Assembly: GCA_961205875.1 (NCBI GenBank)
Contig: OY540810.1
Span: 37,758,001-37,822,000, forward strand
DNA from: Sialis fuliginosa
Lineage: Eukaryota > Arthropoda > Insecta > Megaloptera > Sialidae
Direction of reading: 5' to 3'
Length of the DNA stretch: 64,000 nt
The stretch's first letter is position 1. Each line of letters opens with the position of its first letter. The position numbers and the translations under genes are program-made. The notes beneath the pieces were generated by a model, which was not told the DNA's origin, ran no database searches, and saw nothing but the letters and a program-made list of their open reading frames with translations. Shown piece after piece: positions 12,536-24,592 of this stretch.

Positions 12536-14869
12536 ACAATTTTTATGGTTAGGGGATTTATATTTGATAAAAAAAATAATGTTATTTACAAGAAAAATTT
12601 ACTAAATACACATTTTTTTTACTATTTTCTGGATCTGCCCCTGGATATAGATATTGAAAAAACTCACTTTCAAACAAAAATCATCAGTCAAACAAAATTA
12701 TCTTGATTTTCACAATGTAAATGTTTCTCTTTTTAATTAATCGTACTAATCCAGATTGTCTGTGATTAAAAGATAATTAAAAATCATTTTGATTGAATAC
12801 GATTGCCAAAAGTGAAATTATTGATATTATGCAGCTTAAATTATAATTACAATTCCTACTATTCTTTAATAAATTTGACTTATTTTTTTATAAACAATAA
12901 TATAATACTTATAAGATAAATCCTTTTAGATTTAAAACTGTACCTATCACTAACAATAAGGCTCCACACTGAGACGAGACTACTTGAATTTTGACGAGAC
13001 AGTACTGAGAAAAATATCTTTTTTTCCCGATAGTAAACATATCTAAATACATTAAAACTAGTTCTAAAGCTTTTGATTTCTAATTACACTCGCCCAAGTT
13101 TTATTAACTCTGATTACGCTACTGAAATGTTTAATTACAAACTTCTGGATGCATTTCGTTCAAAACTATATAAATAAAGCCAATATACTGTTTATTTCCT
13201 AGTTTTATTTCCATACGCGATCCCTAAGGACGTCGTTGGTTACAGGAATATCTATATCATGTACATGTACGTTGCTTTAACATTCTCTGATTAAAAGGCT
13301 TGTGCACAGATTGTGCAATAGTTGTGCAATATTAGTTCCATGAGCATGCATTTTGTGGAATAGATTAGAATCAGCAATTACTTTAAAGGACATTGCAAGA
13401 ATACTAGTGGATACTGAAACAGTAACCTGGTTGTATGGACTATGTTATGCAGTAATGTGTATCAAGTTGATAAATTACTGCATATCAACTTACAAAAATA
13501 TAATTTTTGAGTTATATTCATTTAAAATAAAGTTTACAATTTTATCTATGAAATAGATCATGGCTTTTAAAATTTTATTTAGATTATATACTATACATAA
13601 TTAGGGGTGTACCGGAAAGTATGGTTGTAATTATAACATTAATAAATTGACCTTAATTATTCAACTTATTTGTTAATTTATCAAATTTAATTTGTTTATA
13701 ATAGGAGAAAAGGGTCACGACGGTCTTAGGGCACTTGATACTCTTAAAGGTAATGGTAAATATTTTTAAAAAAAGTTTGAGTCTGTAGGATCCCGCCAAG
13801 CTGAGATATTAAAATAAATAAGCAATTGTTTTTATAATAATATATTAATAAAAATGTCATTATATTACGAACATTGTACTGTTCAAGTATAAATCAAAGA
13901 TTTTGAAAATTTCGGATTGTTATGGTGTAAAAATAAGACTTGTTCTGCATTTTTTTAATAATACTCTAGCCCTAGATCTGTTTTCTTCAAAAACATTTCC
14001 CGCCTCTGAGAATAACCTCTCCGAATAGATAGTACTTATCTAACAGTATTGTTTATGATAATGCATCATACATATGTACATATGTACTATAGTAATGCAT
14101 TGGTGCTTTAATTTCAAATAGTAGGCATTCTTTTATCTATACAAATATCATCTTCTGACTTCTCTATTGCGAATTTGTCTAAATGCTGTTTGTGATTTAT
14201 CACATATTTGTAATTTGACACTAGAAATGCAATTTCATTCGATCGAAAAGAACGTATGATATATGTACCTACACACAATTTAAAACAATCGATCTTATGA
14301 AGCTGTTAAAATTACAGGATATTTAACCACTCTACTATTTAAGACATAGTATATAAAATAATGTTATATTAATTTTAGATAATAACCTATGTTATAAAGC
14401 ATGCATAAATTATTTTAATTATTTAATAATTAATTATTGTTAATAAAAATAGAATTTTTGAAAAAAATTCCGGTTCCGGCCGGAATTTGAAATATAAATA
14501 AAGTAATAATTTGATGCAACAAATAATAAATAAAATCCACATTATCTCAATAAACGTTAGAGTTAGTCACAGAATAAAAATTAAAGGAAGAATGAAAACA
14601 AAATGGTTTCTTTGTAATCAATTCCAAGAGATTTAATTTCTTGCAAATGACAATGAAAAAGTAAGCCGTAGAAAAAGATTTAGAAGGTTGTTCAAATTTA
14701 GTGAAACGGCGAAGAAAGAGATACGATTTGAAATGTATCTTGTTTTCAAGTTGTTTTTGTAGTTCATTGAGGGTTTTATTAATTGTGTATTGTTTTTAGC
14801 ATTACTACTTGTAAAATTTTAGATAGTAAGTATATAGGTATATAGAAATATATATTCAGTACCGGTGTA

Positions 14870-15400
14870 ATGACAACTTTTGCCCCCCCCCCTCCCTCAA
14901 AAAAAAATTGGATCCTGTTTTTTTTTTGCTGGTTTTTAAGCGACGTGCAATTATAAAAATCTGTTTTCTGTAATTTTTTTATTTTTAAAAATTAATTATT
15001 TTTTCTAAACTGATGTTAAAGCTTACAAACAAATTATAAAATATAACCATGAGTGTAGTCAGAGATAAATAAAAATAAAAATTGAGTACAGTGAAACCTC
15101 GTTAGTACGTTTTGCTTTAGTGCGTTTTATCCGGAAATCTTCCAAGCCCCCTTGTTAAAATATGTCGTTAGTACGTTTTTCTCGTTAGTATGTGTTTTCC
15201 CCTCAGTCTTTTCAAAAACTTACTAACAAGGTTCCACTTTATTTCTATTTATTTTTATTTTTTAACAAATAATACGATATTGATGAAGCTAAAGAAAATT
15301 TAAGTCACCCAGAAAATTGAACACATAATTCATCGTGTTGTCATTGTTTTAATAATAATCTTATTGTTAGTTCAAATTTTAAAAATTTTATTTGTAGCTA
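14870..15400. repeat. Interspersed repeat, copy 1 (copy 2 at 50445-50880), with nested pogo-like MITE
   Basis: Both copies share 'atgacnactttttgcccc', 'ctgtaatttttttat', 'ataaccatgagt' and then, at the same position, an inverted-repeat insert that starts CAGTGAAACCTCGTTAGTAC. Because the insert sits at the same place in both copies, it was probably present before the larger repeat multiplied. Confidence 0.7.
15089..15238. mobile_element. pogo/Tigger-like MITE (copy 1)
   Basis: Inverted ends CAGTGAAACCTCGTTAGTAC and a degraded complement (actaacaaggttccactt) bound about 150 bp. TA precedes the left end. This is the pattern of small pogo-type Tc1/mariner elements. The copy at 50627-50775 has cleaner ends. 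Confidence 0.65.
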
Positions 15401-16064
15401 CTATCCTTCAATAGTGGAAAAACTAACAAAAAATATTTAATCTAATGCCGTGTTTAGACCAAAGAGACAAAACAGTAACACGGTTTAGAAAAAAAAACTT
15501 CGTATTTAAAAATGTATAGGGTTTGTTGCTATTTTTTGCGAGCAATATCGATGCAAAAGAAAGGATGCAGAATTTTACTTAATACGGATGCTTCAAATTA
15601 AACAAAATAAATCTGAATTTAAAAGTTTGGAGTACATAAAAATAAAAACTTGAAGAGCTTTTTTTTTTTAGTCGCGTTACTCATTTTTTGTTTCTCTTTT
15701 TTTTCAATATACTATATTAAACTAAAAAAATCAGATATTTTTCCGGAAAGTCGCGGGGCCCCCCAAAGACGCGGGGCCCGTAGCATTTGCTACTCCTGCT
15801 ACGTTGTTAATCCGGCCCTGCCTGTGTGAACCGTACCGTCTAATCCCCGCCCACCACTGCAATCTTAAACGAAGCAGACTATAGATGAATGCAAGAAACA
15901 TTAAACGCACCTTTAAAAAAATTCACATCAAGAGGAGCAGCTGAAGAGTAATTTGATGATTTGCCGTTTCATAGCCGCTTGTATTATATTAAATGATTAT
16001 TTACGAATTTTAGCTTCGCAAAAAGAACAATAATACATAATAATATAAAAATAACTATACTTAC

Positions 16065-18010
16065 CATACCTACTGCATCTGCAATCATATAAATTTTTTT
16101 AGGTTTATTAGGGGAAACAATTAATTGAAAAGGCAAATATTTATTTTACAGATTTTATACGTTATAATATAAAAATATACAAAAATAGAAAAATTGTTTA
16201 GAATTAAGATTTTGTATCATGGCTGTATATTAAAAATGAGGTCAAAAATATATATGTATAAAAAAAAAAAAAATTTGTATCATACATTGAACATCATTAA
16301 GGCTAAATTTAGATGAGCCACTGCACACACACTGCAGTGGCCAGGAAATTAAATAACATACAATGAAATGAAAACTCGTAATTCCAACTCGCATGGACTA
16401 CAAACTGAATCGCTGATGAGTGGTCGGTGCAGCCACTTTTAAAACCCTATAGTTGTAAATACATTTTTACCATTAACTCAATCTCTACTTCCAGAGTACA
16501 GACTATTGGGATATCCTGTATAATAATAATATCACAATTTTTATTGTTATCAGGGAACAATGCTAAAATCCTGAGTAAATTCATAACGTCTTAATGTTCA
16601 TTAAACTTAATTTCACTTTTAAATGTTTTGTTAAATGTTTCCCACTTAAATAATATATTTTTAATGAGATTTCAAGTTTTATGGGTCTTGTTAAAATGTA
16701 CTCCTTGTATATGTGTTCTTAGGCTGCGTATTTTTACTCTTATGCCACATATATTACATGTAATTTTATTTCCATGAGTATATTTGAGATGATGTTTTAA
16801 ATATCGTTTTAATAAATATTTGTCACATTTATCACACTTAACCTTTACTTTATCTGAATGGATACGTGCATGACCCTTAAATCGTTTCATATCTTTAAAA
16901 CGGGAATCACATATATCACATTTGAATGGAAAATCTACTTCTGAATGTATTATATTGTGTTCTATAAGTTCATTTTTAATGTTAAAAGTCTCACTGCAGA
17001 TGTAACAATTGTATAAATTTTGTTTATGTAGTTTTATGTGTCTATTTAAATAAAGTTTTAGTTTAAATGCTTTTGTACATAAATGACATTCATATGCTAA
17101 TATTTTACTATGTATCTTCAAGTGTTTACGTAACTGACTTCTATGTACAAAAGATTTTTCGCATATATTACATCCGAGTTTAATCCCGACATGAAATAAT
17201 AAATGTTCTTTTAATAAAATACTCTTTGGAAATATTCGATTACATAAATTACATTTACGTAATCGAACATTTCTGACTGGTTTTATATTTTCTTTATGTG
17301 ATATGATGATGTGTTTATAAAAATCAGATTTATTTCGTAGAACTGTATTACATGATTCACATTTATGAAAATTTTCATAATGAGTGTTTAAAAGTGTCTT
17401 TGAAATACATATTTTAGAGCATATATCACATACGTAAAATTGATTTTCATACTGATTAAAATCTATCTTCTCTAAAAGTACATTACAATTCAAATATTTG
17501 TCTTCAATATCATTCCTTACTATCTTATTTAATTTTGTATCATATTTTTCATTGACTAATTCACATTTATTAAAATTATATAGTAATTTATCTTCAAGAG
17601 GTATTAACTCATCTTTTATTTCTTGTTTTAGGTACCCATTTTCAGTTAAAAATAAGGTATTTGATACGGTTACAAAATTTTCATACTGATCATCTATTTC
17701 ATCGGAAGCTTCAACTTTAACTCTTGTACATTGACTTCGTACTTCTTGTTCACTAATTATATACATTCTATAACTTATTTGAATAACACGTTCTTCAAAT
17801 CTAAAAAAATATTTGTTATGAAACGAATTTACTTGTACAGAAGCACACTATAATTATGTTGCAGCATTTATATACACACATACATAAATGTTTACTGATA
17901 TTTACATTTTATTAGACGAGCTAGTAGAATTTGCTAGCTAGCAATCCCTTTTTAATGGGGTATCAAACTTATATGACAGTTGTCTTGAAGTTTTTGACAG
18001 ATGGGTGCAT
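16065..18010. repeat. Duplicated block, copy 1 (zinc-finger gene and flanks)
   Basis: This block matches 19575-21985 in the same orientation, including the zinc-finger coding region, about 0.6 kb 3' of it, about 60 bp immediately 5' of the start codon, and a truncated Harbinger-MITE half on the right. Copy 2 is longer because it keeps about 0.45 kb (19905-20360) that is absent here. The break in copy 1 falls in the middle of a small inverted-repeat element ('gatgagccactgcac'), which suggests deletion from copy 1. Confidence 0.8.
16672..17766 (-). CDS. C2H2 zinc-finger protein, nine fingers (putative transcription factor)
   Basis: This single-exon frame encodes 364 residues. Residues 1-105 are acidic, charged and finger-free, with several 'K(V/Q)E' patches. 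From about residue 110 to the end there are nine tandem C2H2 fingers, each with CxxC (the second is CESC) and HxxxH/HxxxxH spacing. They begin with FYVCDICSK and end with ITCNICGIR. Linkers are irregular rather than TGEKP. Such proteins bind DNA in the nucleus; the target is unknown. The start at 17766 gives the longest frame, and copy 2 has the same start. There is no recognisable ZAD or KRAB domain. The gene is AT-rich like its surroundings. It lies inside a tandem-like duplication whose other copy has decayed, so this is the copy likely to be functional. Orthology is not assigned. Confidence 0.8.
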   Translation of the reverse strand: MYIISEQEVRSQCTRVKVEASDEIDDQYENFVTVSNTLFLTENGYLKQEIKDELIPLEDKLLYNFNKCELVNEKYDTKLNKIVRNDIEDKYLNCNVLLEKIDFNQYENQFYVCDICSKICISKTLLNTHYENFHKCESCNTVLRNKSDFYKHIIISHKENIKPVRNVRLRKCNLCNRIFPKSILLKEHLLFHVGIKLGCNICEKSFVHRSQLRKHLKIHSKILAYECHLCTKAFKLKLYLNRHIKLHKQNLYNCYICSETFNIKNELIEHNIIHSEVDFPFKCDICDSRFKDMKRFKGHARIHSDKVKVKCDKCDKYLLKRYLKHHLKYTHGNKITCNICGIRVKIRSLRTHIQGVHFNKTHKT

Positions 18011-18027
18011 ACCAATGTATATACAGA

Positions 18028-19502
18028 CAAGGTAGTATCAACTCAAGGTTAGTAAATGACAAGGTTGCCTCATAACTCTGTGCGGGGCGTGGCATGAGAC
18101 GGGAGATTGCGTCATCGTGAGGAACTCTTTGACATTATAAATAGCTGTCAAACTATATTTACTCTTTATTTTAGTTAAGCTGATTTATTGTAAATTGTTT
18201 TTAAATATTTTCATTTGATATTGATAGTGTACTGAGTTTTAAATCTAAATTTTTATTATTTTATTATTATAAATTATAGTTTTAAACAAGTGTTTTTTAT
18301 TTGTAACCAACAAATGTATTTTTTTAAGCATTGATTTCTGACATCATTTTTAAATTTTTATGAAGAAATATTATATGTAATAATTTGTGCTTCTGTAATA
18401 AACAATAATATTTACTTTTTTTAAATACAAATATCCAAAAATTCGAAATAATTTGAAAACAACTTAATATATGAAACAACGTTTGAAGGTTCCTCAGGGT
18501 GACGTAATCGCACGCAGCCGCTGATTGGTCAAAAAGTTATGAGGCAACCTTGTCATTCAAGGTTAGTATATGTATAGGTTGCCTCATAACTTTTTGACCA
18601 ATCAGCGGCTGCGTGTGATGACGTCACCCTGAGGAACCTTTAAACGTTGTTTCATATATTAAGTTTTTTTTCAAATTATTTCGAATTTTTGGATATTTGT
18701 ATTTAAAAAAAGTAAATATTATTGTTTATTACAGAAGCACAAATTATTACATATAATATGTCTTCATAAAAACTTTAAAATGATGTCAGAAATCAATGCT
18801 TAAAGAAAATACATTTGTTGGTTACACATAAAAAAACACTTGTTTAAAACTATAATTTATAATAATAAAATAATAAAAATTTAGATTTAAAACTCAGTAC
18901 ACTATCAATATCAAATGAAAATATTTAAAAACAAGTTACAATAAATCAGCTTAACTAAAATAAAGAGTAAATATAGTTTGACAGCCATTTATAATGTCAA
19001 AGAGTTCCTCACGATGACGCGTTCTCCCCTCTCATGCCACTCCCCGCCAAAGTTATGAGGCAACCTATTACTTTACTAACCTTGCTTGTCATTTACTAAC
19101 CTTGGTATCAACTCAATAGCTCCTTGACCAATTAGCGTTGGCGCGGGAATTGACGTCACCCAGGGGATATATTCAAATGTTATTAATATATATAAAATAT
19201 AAATTACAAAAAATTACTTTTTATTCTTGTTTTCGTATTTTTTTATATTTACAACACATACAATCAAATAAGTACAAATTCGAAATGGCAAAATCATAAA
19301 AAAAACTATCGACAATTTGGTCTATTCGGAATTTTGATTATTTGTGTTGTTAAAATATGAAAAATACGAAAACAAGAATAAATAAAGGACTTTTTTGTAA
19401 TTGATATTCTATTAAAAAATTTATAACATTTGAATATATCCCCCGGGTGACGTCAAATCCCGCGCCAACGCTGATTGGTCAAGGAATTACTGAGCCTACC
19501 TT
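18028..19502. mobile_element. Inverted-repeat MITE interrupted by a foldback element
   Basis: The left end 'acaaggtag' runs to 18045 and the element resumes at about 19103. The right end reads '...tggtcaaggaattactgagcctaccttgt'. With the 18046-19102 insert removed, the two halves are reverse complements: 'ccttgaccaattagcgttgg' pairs with its near complement, followed by 'gacgtcaccc' and 'gggtgacgtc'. The total without the insert is about 0.42 kb. A solo terminus of the same family lies at about 26430-26475. Confidence 0.7.
18046..19102. mobile_element. 1.06-kb palindromic foldback element
   Basis: Ends AGGTTAGTAAATGACAAG and the complement are flanked by the 11-bp direct repeat gtatcaactca at 18035-18045 and 19105-19115, or 13 bp with one mismatch. 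Such a long duplication is reminiscent of Mutator-like elements. Inside, two copies of a roughly 500-bp unit, 18063-18556 and 18579-19075, face each other. Each unit itself starts with 'gttgcctcataac' and ends with its complement. A 22-base spacer separates them. No coding capacity. Confidence 0.78.
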
Positions 19503-19574
19503 GTTTTTATAACAATAATAATAATAACGCTTTATTTCAATATACCTATTGTACTTAGTACTACTTACTTAGTT

Positions 19575-21985
19575 ACCATATCTACTGCATCTGTATTCAT
19601 TTAATTTTTTTAGGTTTAGGAGAAAGAGTTAATTGAAAAGACAAATATTTATTTTACAAATTTTATTCGTTATAATATAAAAATATACAAAAATAGAAAA
19701 ATTGTTTAGAATTAAGAATTTGTATCATACATTGAACATCATTAAGGCTTAATTTAGATGAGCCACTGCACTTTGAGCCACTAAAGTGACTCAAAGTGCA
19801 GTGGCCAGGAAATTAAATAACATACAATCAAATGAAAACTCGTAATTCCAACTCACATGGACTACAAACTGAAGTCACTGACGAGTGGTCGGTGCAGCCA
19901 CTTTTTAGTGGCTCGACATGGCAATGCAATGGCTCGTCTGAAATAAGCCTAATAGTAACGTTAATTAATTTTTCAATGGAAACTAGGGTTGTCACAAAAG
20001 TGCTAATGCAGAAAGCGAATACGACTGTGAAATAACAAAAAATCGTTTAATGAAAGCGGATGCGAATGCGAAAACAAAAACGAATCTTTGAATTGTTTTA
20101 TATGTGATGCAATTGACATAAAATAGGATAGCTAGAATTGATAATTACCGTCTTAATGAAATGTCTAATATCGTATTTAACACTCGTTTCATTAAAATAC
20201 ATCAGCGGCGCACTCAAAAAAATTGTAAGATTGTAACAATTCGTATAAAATTAACAAAAAAATATTTTGCAGAATCTTCGTAAAAACTTTCGCAAAATAA
20301 ATCGTGAAAGTGAATGCAAGACTTTAAAATGAAGGTCAAATAAATATGATCTTTGAACACACTTTTTAAACCCTATAGTAGTAAATACATTTTTACCATT
20401 AACTCAATCCCTACTTCCAGAGTCCAGACTATTGGGATATCCTGTATAATAATAATAGTAATATCACAATTTTCATTGTTATCAGAGAACAATGCTAAAA
20501 TCCTGAGTAAATTCATAACGTCTTAATGTTCATTAAACTTAATTTCACTTTTAAATGTTTTGTTACATGTTTTCCACTTAAATAATATATTTTTAATGAG
20601 ATTTCAAGTTTTACGGGTCTTGTTAAAATGTACTCCTTGTATATGTGTTCTTAGGCAGCGTATTTTTACTCTTATGCCACATATATTACATTTAATTTTC
20701 TTTCCATGAGTATATTTGAGATGATAAATCTTAAATTTCCTTTTAATAAATATTTATCACATTTATCACACTTAACCTTTACTTTATCTGAATGGATACG
20801 TGCATGACCCTTAAATCGTTTCATATCTTTAAAACAGGAATCACATACATCACATTTGAATGGAAATTCTACTTCTGAATGTGTTATATTGTGTTCTATA
20901 AGTTCATTTTTAATGTTTAATGTCTCATTGTAGATGTAACAGTTCTATTAATTTTTTTTTACGTAGTTTTATGTGTCTATTTAAATAACGTTTTACTTTA
21001 AATGCTTTTTTACATATATGACATTCATATGCTAATATTTTATTATGTATCATCGAGTGTTTACGTAACTGACTTCTATGTACAAAAGATTTTTCGCATA
21101 TATTACATCCGAGTTTAATCCCGACATGAAATAATAAATGTTCTTTTAATAAATGACTCTTTGGAAATATTCGATTACATAAATTACATTTATGTAATCG
21201 AATATTTCTGATTGGCTTTATATTTTCTTTATGTGATATGATGATGTGTTTATAAAAATCAGATTTTTTTCGTAGAACGGTATTACATGATTCACATTTA
21301 TGAAAATTTTCATAATGAGTGTTTAAAAGTGTCTTCGAAATACATATTTTAGAGCATATATCACATACGTAAAATTGATTTTCATACTGATTAAAATCTA
21401 TCTTCTCTAAAAGTACATTACAATTAAAATTTTTGTCTTCAATATCATTCCTTACTATTTTATTTAATTTTATATCATATTTTTCATTGACTAATTCACA
21501 TTTATTAAAATTATATAGTAATTTATCTTCAAGAGGTATTAACTCATCTTTTATTTCTTGTTTTAGGTACCCATTTTCAGTTAAAAATAAAGTATTTGAT
21601 ACGGTTACAAAATTTTCATACTGTTCATATATTTCATCGGAAGCTTCAACTTTAATTCTTGCACATTGACTTCGTACTTCTTGTTCACTAATTATATACA
21701 TTCTATAACTTATTTGAATTACACGTTCTTCAAATCTAAAAAAATATTTGTTATGAAACGAATTTACTTGTACAGAAGCACACTATAATTACATATTATG
21801 TTGCAGCATTTATATATACACATGCACACATAAATGTTTACTGTAATTTACATTTTATGGTCTAGTATTACAGACGAGCTAATAGAATTTGCTAATTAGC
21901 AATCTCTTTTAAATGGGGTATCAAACATATGACATTTCCACATTTCTCTTGGAGTTTTTGACAGAGTGCACGCGGTGCACGACAT
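19575..21985. repeat. Duplicated block, copy 2 (decayed zinc-finger gene and flanks)
   Basis: This is a direct second copy of 16065-18010. It includes a small inverted-repeat element at about 19745-19960 ('taaggcttaatttagatgag' and a similar inverted end near 19935), which is largely missing from copy 1. Confidence 0.78.
20585..21701 (-). pseudogene. Decayed copy of the C2H2 zinc-finger gene
   Basis: The frame from 21701 to 20925 matches the intact gene at 16672-17766 through its acidic N-terminus and first four fingers. In finger five the last zinc-binding His has become Arg (HIKLR instead of HIKLH). Then a frameshift in an A-rich run gives a new tail and a stop after residue 258. The rest of the finger array is still recognisable from 20925 down to about 20600 in other frames, with an additional small insertion near 20725. 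A truncated four-finger product cannot be excluded, but the broken zinc site and frameshift argue for a pseudogene. An assembly error in the homopolymer is the alternative. Confidence 0.75.
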
Positions 21986-21999
21986 ATGGGTACAGTCAG

Positions 22000-22630
22000 G
22001 TACAGTCATAGATAAATAAATACTATACCAATAACAGTATAAACCAATTTGACTTTTTTATAAGCATTTAAATAGTATAGGAGCTAGCTGCAAAATCGGT
22101 GTAGATTTAACAACCGTCTGCCGTTGTGGTTTTTTTGAAGTACTCACTCAGACAAAGCTCGGACGATGAGTCCGGTCCACCAGCTTGTAGGGATTTAATA
22201 GATAGGGCCCACGAAAAATACGCACAAAAAAATCACGTAACAACCGTTTCAATGAGACGGTTGCTTATAGTAGACCCCAATTAAAGATGTTTTGGATATA
22301 CGGCAGAAATTTTTGCGTAGGGGTTTAATTACAGGAGCCCCTCAAAATTTCGACCCAAAAAAATCAGATAACAACCGGACCAGACCTGGCGCAAAATGTT
22401 CATTTGGACGTATACTTACATAAAAACATAATGGCAGAATTTTTTATGTAGGGAGTTCGGTGCTATAAGGCTTACAAATGGCCAGAATTGGGCCCTAATC
22501 TTAAAAATGCTGTAAAATCTAAAATACCGAATGAAAATTTCTGCCGCGCGGTGTATACCTTTGTTATGAACTATAAAATAGATACATATATACCCATGGC
22601 AGAAGTTTTTATTTATGCTATTCCCCACCA
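22000..22630. other. Gene-free repeat-derived stretch
   Basis: No gene is seen. The segment around 22525-22552 ('aaaatttctgccgcgcggtg') is present inverted at 23040-23075. The two arms therefore flank, at a distance, the hAT element at 22631-22928. Confidence 0.5.
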
Positions 22631-22928
22631 CAGTGGCGTAGCGAGGGGGGGGGGGCAAGGGGGTCTATCATGCCCCGGGCGCCAAATGGCCCTTAACCTT
22701 TTAAACCGTATAGTATAAACCCAATTTTATAAAGAGCTAAAGGCGAGAATATGGAACTGAAGACCTTCTTTTTTTTTTTTAGTCGTGGAAATGTTAAATG
22801 TATTTTTAGTCACGCCAATTTTAATTCAGATTTATTATAAAATTATTCTTATTTTTTTATTTTCTTATTTTTGGGGGCGCCAAACAGATATCGTACCCCG
22901 GGCGCCAATTATGCTTGCTACGCCACTG
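22631..22928. mobile_element. hAT-type MITE (298 bp) with exact 8-bp target duplication
   Basis: Ends CAGTGGCGTAGC and the complement are flanked by the exact 8-bp repeat ccccacca at 22623-22630 and 22929-22936. A G10 run lies just inside the left end, and 'ccgggcgcca' occurs as a direct repeat within. There is no coding capacity. Confidence 0.88.
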
Positions 22929-22936
22929 CCCCACCA

Positions 22937-23422
22937 GCCCCGCCCAAGAGGAAGTTTTAATTTTAATTTTTTAGTTTTTTTAATTTTATGATTAATGTAA
23001 TGTTTGAGGGGGCTGTGGAAAATGGCATGGATAAAAACTTAGGTATACACCGCGCGGCAGAAATTTTCATTCGGTATTATCTGATTTTTTTTTTTTTTTT
23101 GTTATCTGATTTTTTTGGATTTGACTTTTTTTTATTATTGAAAGTCTATAGAGGTGATGACCATCCAATTTATTTAAAAAATAGATCCCACTGATATTTT
23201 TATGTCATTAAAAATTCACAGGGGGTAACGCCCGCTTAATGTACAAAAAAATCCTATTAATTTTTTTCGGGGGGAGTGGGTGAAGCTATCGATTTACTCC
23301 CTGAGTTTCACCCCCCCCCCCCCCCCCCCCCCGGCGCCACTGTCAAGGGCCTCTTTATAACATTTGCTACGGGCCCCGCGCTTACTTAATCCAGCCCTGC
23401 ATCTAGATTTACATTAGATTTA
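22937..23422. other. Gene-free stretch with C22 homopolymer
   Basis: No gene. The stretch holds T-rich DNA, a C-homopolymer of about 22 bases near 23311, and a hAT-like terminus 'ggggcccgcgc...aatccagccctg' near 23375-23400, which resembles 15750-15830. Confidence 0.5.
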
Positions 23423-23754
23423 TGTCCGGTATTATAAAGAACCTAACAAAATTTGTTAGCTAGCAATTACATTCAAATGGGGTATTAATTCTGTACTAGT
23501 ATCTATATGGATTTGTTATGGAATTTAGAGCAGTGACACTTCAACTAATTGTAACACAGTTGGCATCTTTGACCGTACAAAATAATTTTCATAACATCAC
23601 CACTGTTTTAATACCGTTTGTATTTACCTACAACGCGTGCGCGAAACTTGTCAGTCATCAACAAACTCCAAAAGAACTGTCATATAAGTTTGATATCTCA
23701 GTTGAAAGTGCTTGTTAGCTAACAAATTTGTTAGGTCCTTTATGATACCGGACA
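23423..23754. mobile_element. PIF/Harbinger-type MITE (332 bp), TTA target duplication
   Basis: Ends TGTCCGGTATTATAAAG and the complement are flanked by TTA on both sides (23420-23422 and 23755-23757). Three-base TWA duplications are characteristic of PIF/Harbinger. A nearly identical element of the same length is at 26867-27198. The 66-residue open frame inside is a by-product. Confidence 0.88.
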
Positions 23755-23757
23755 TTA

Positions 23758-24592
23758 TATTATTTTTTAAGAACTACATTTTAATTGATTGCATGTTATT
23801 TAAAATGTTTTTATAATCTATATATTTATCATAATATTAATGTATACTCAACCCAACTATGATGTATATTATTTAGAAATACTTGTATTTAAACTTCAGA
23901 TATGTACATGTTATACTTAAAATAAGTTTTGTATATAAAACAGAATAATGCACTAATATCTTCATTTATTTATACTTGGACTGTATTTACAATCTGACAA
24001 AATATAATATTAATATGACTAGATGTACAATTTAAAAAAATGTGCATTACGATGGAATCCTTATACTCTGTAGATACATCTATTTTTTGGGGTTGGCTAA
24101 ATAGATATAACTATCTCCATGCAGTTTACATGCGTTTATTCCGGTTTAGTTATGCTATGCCTGTAGGTTAAGAGGAATAGAATAACTAAACCTGATTAGT
24201 TATATTGGTTGTAATATGCCATCTGCACGCATTTTTAAACCCGGTTTTACTACACCGGTTACAGTAAAACTGGAATAACAGCGCTGTAAACATACTCATA
24301 GATAATTATAAATATTTAATTTATCACCACCTACTTTTATAATTAAATTTGCAATATTTACCGCGATATTTAAATATTTGTTTGTGGCCAAGGAGCTACT
24401 TAAACTATGTTGTACTTTACATACCTTAGTTTTAGTCACCTGTTTATCTACAAAGAAGTTTTAGCTGGCATATTTGGACAACAATAACAACAAAATTAAA
24501 TTATTAATATTTATTTTACGAATTCATTTTTTTTTTAATTAAAAATTTTAAAATACTTAATATAAAATTAAAATAAAACAACATATCGCATA
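23758..24592. other. Gene-free stretch with a possible inverted-repeat element
   Basis: No gene. Around 24070-24300 the motifs 'ttccggtttagttat', 'taaacctgattagttata' and 'cccggttttactacaccgg' suggest a degraded inverted-repeat element whose boundaries cannot be set. Confidence 0.4.

Larger units (their letters stand above)
12536..16060. other. Gene-poor stretch with repeat fragments
   Basis: No supportable gene. Contents include low-complexity AT DNA, repeat fragments at 14870-15400 (second copy at 50445-50880) and a pogo-like MITE at 15089-15238. One end of a family E MITE lies near 15444. A hAT-like end rich in 'ggggcccc' lies near 15750-15830. The short open frame at 13353-13556 has no recognisable domain. 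Confidence 0.55.

Noticed and set aside
22155..22185. Hammerhead-ribozyme-like core 'ggacgatgagtcc' (and a CTGATGAG near 16403)
   Set aside because: The required GAAA box and flanking stems are not present at suitable distances on either strand.
23521..23718. 66-residue open frame (and its twin at 26960)
   Set aside because: Both lie wholly inside the 332-bp Harbinger MITEs and simply reflect their sequence.
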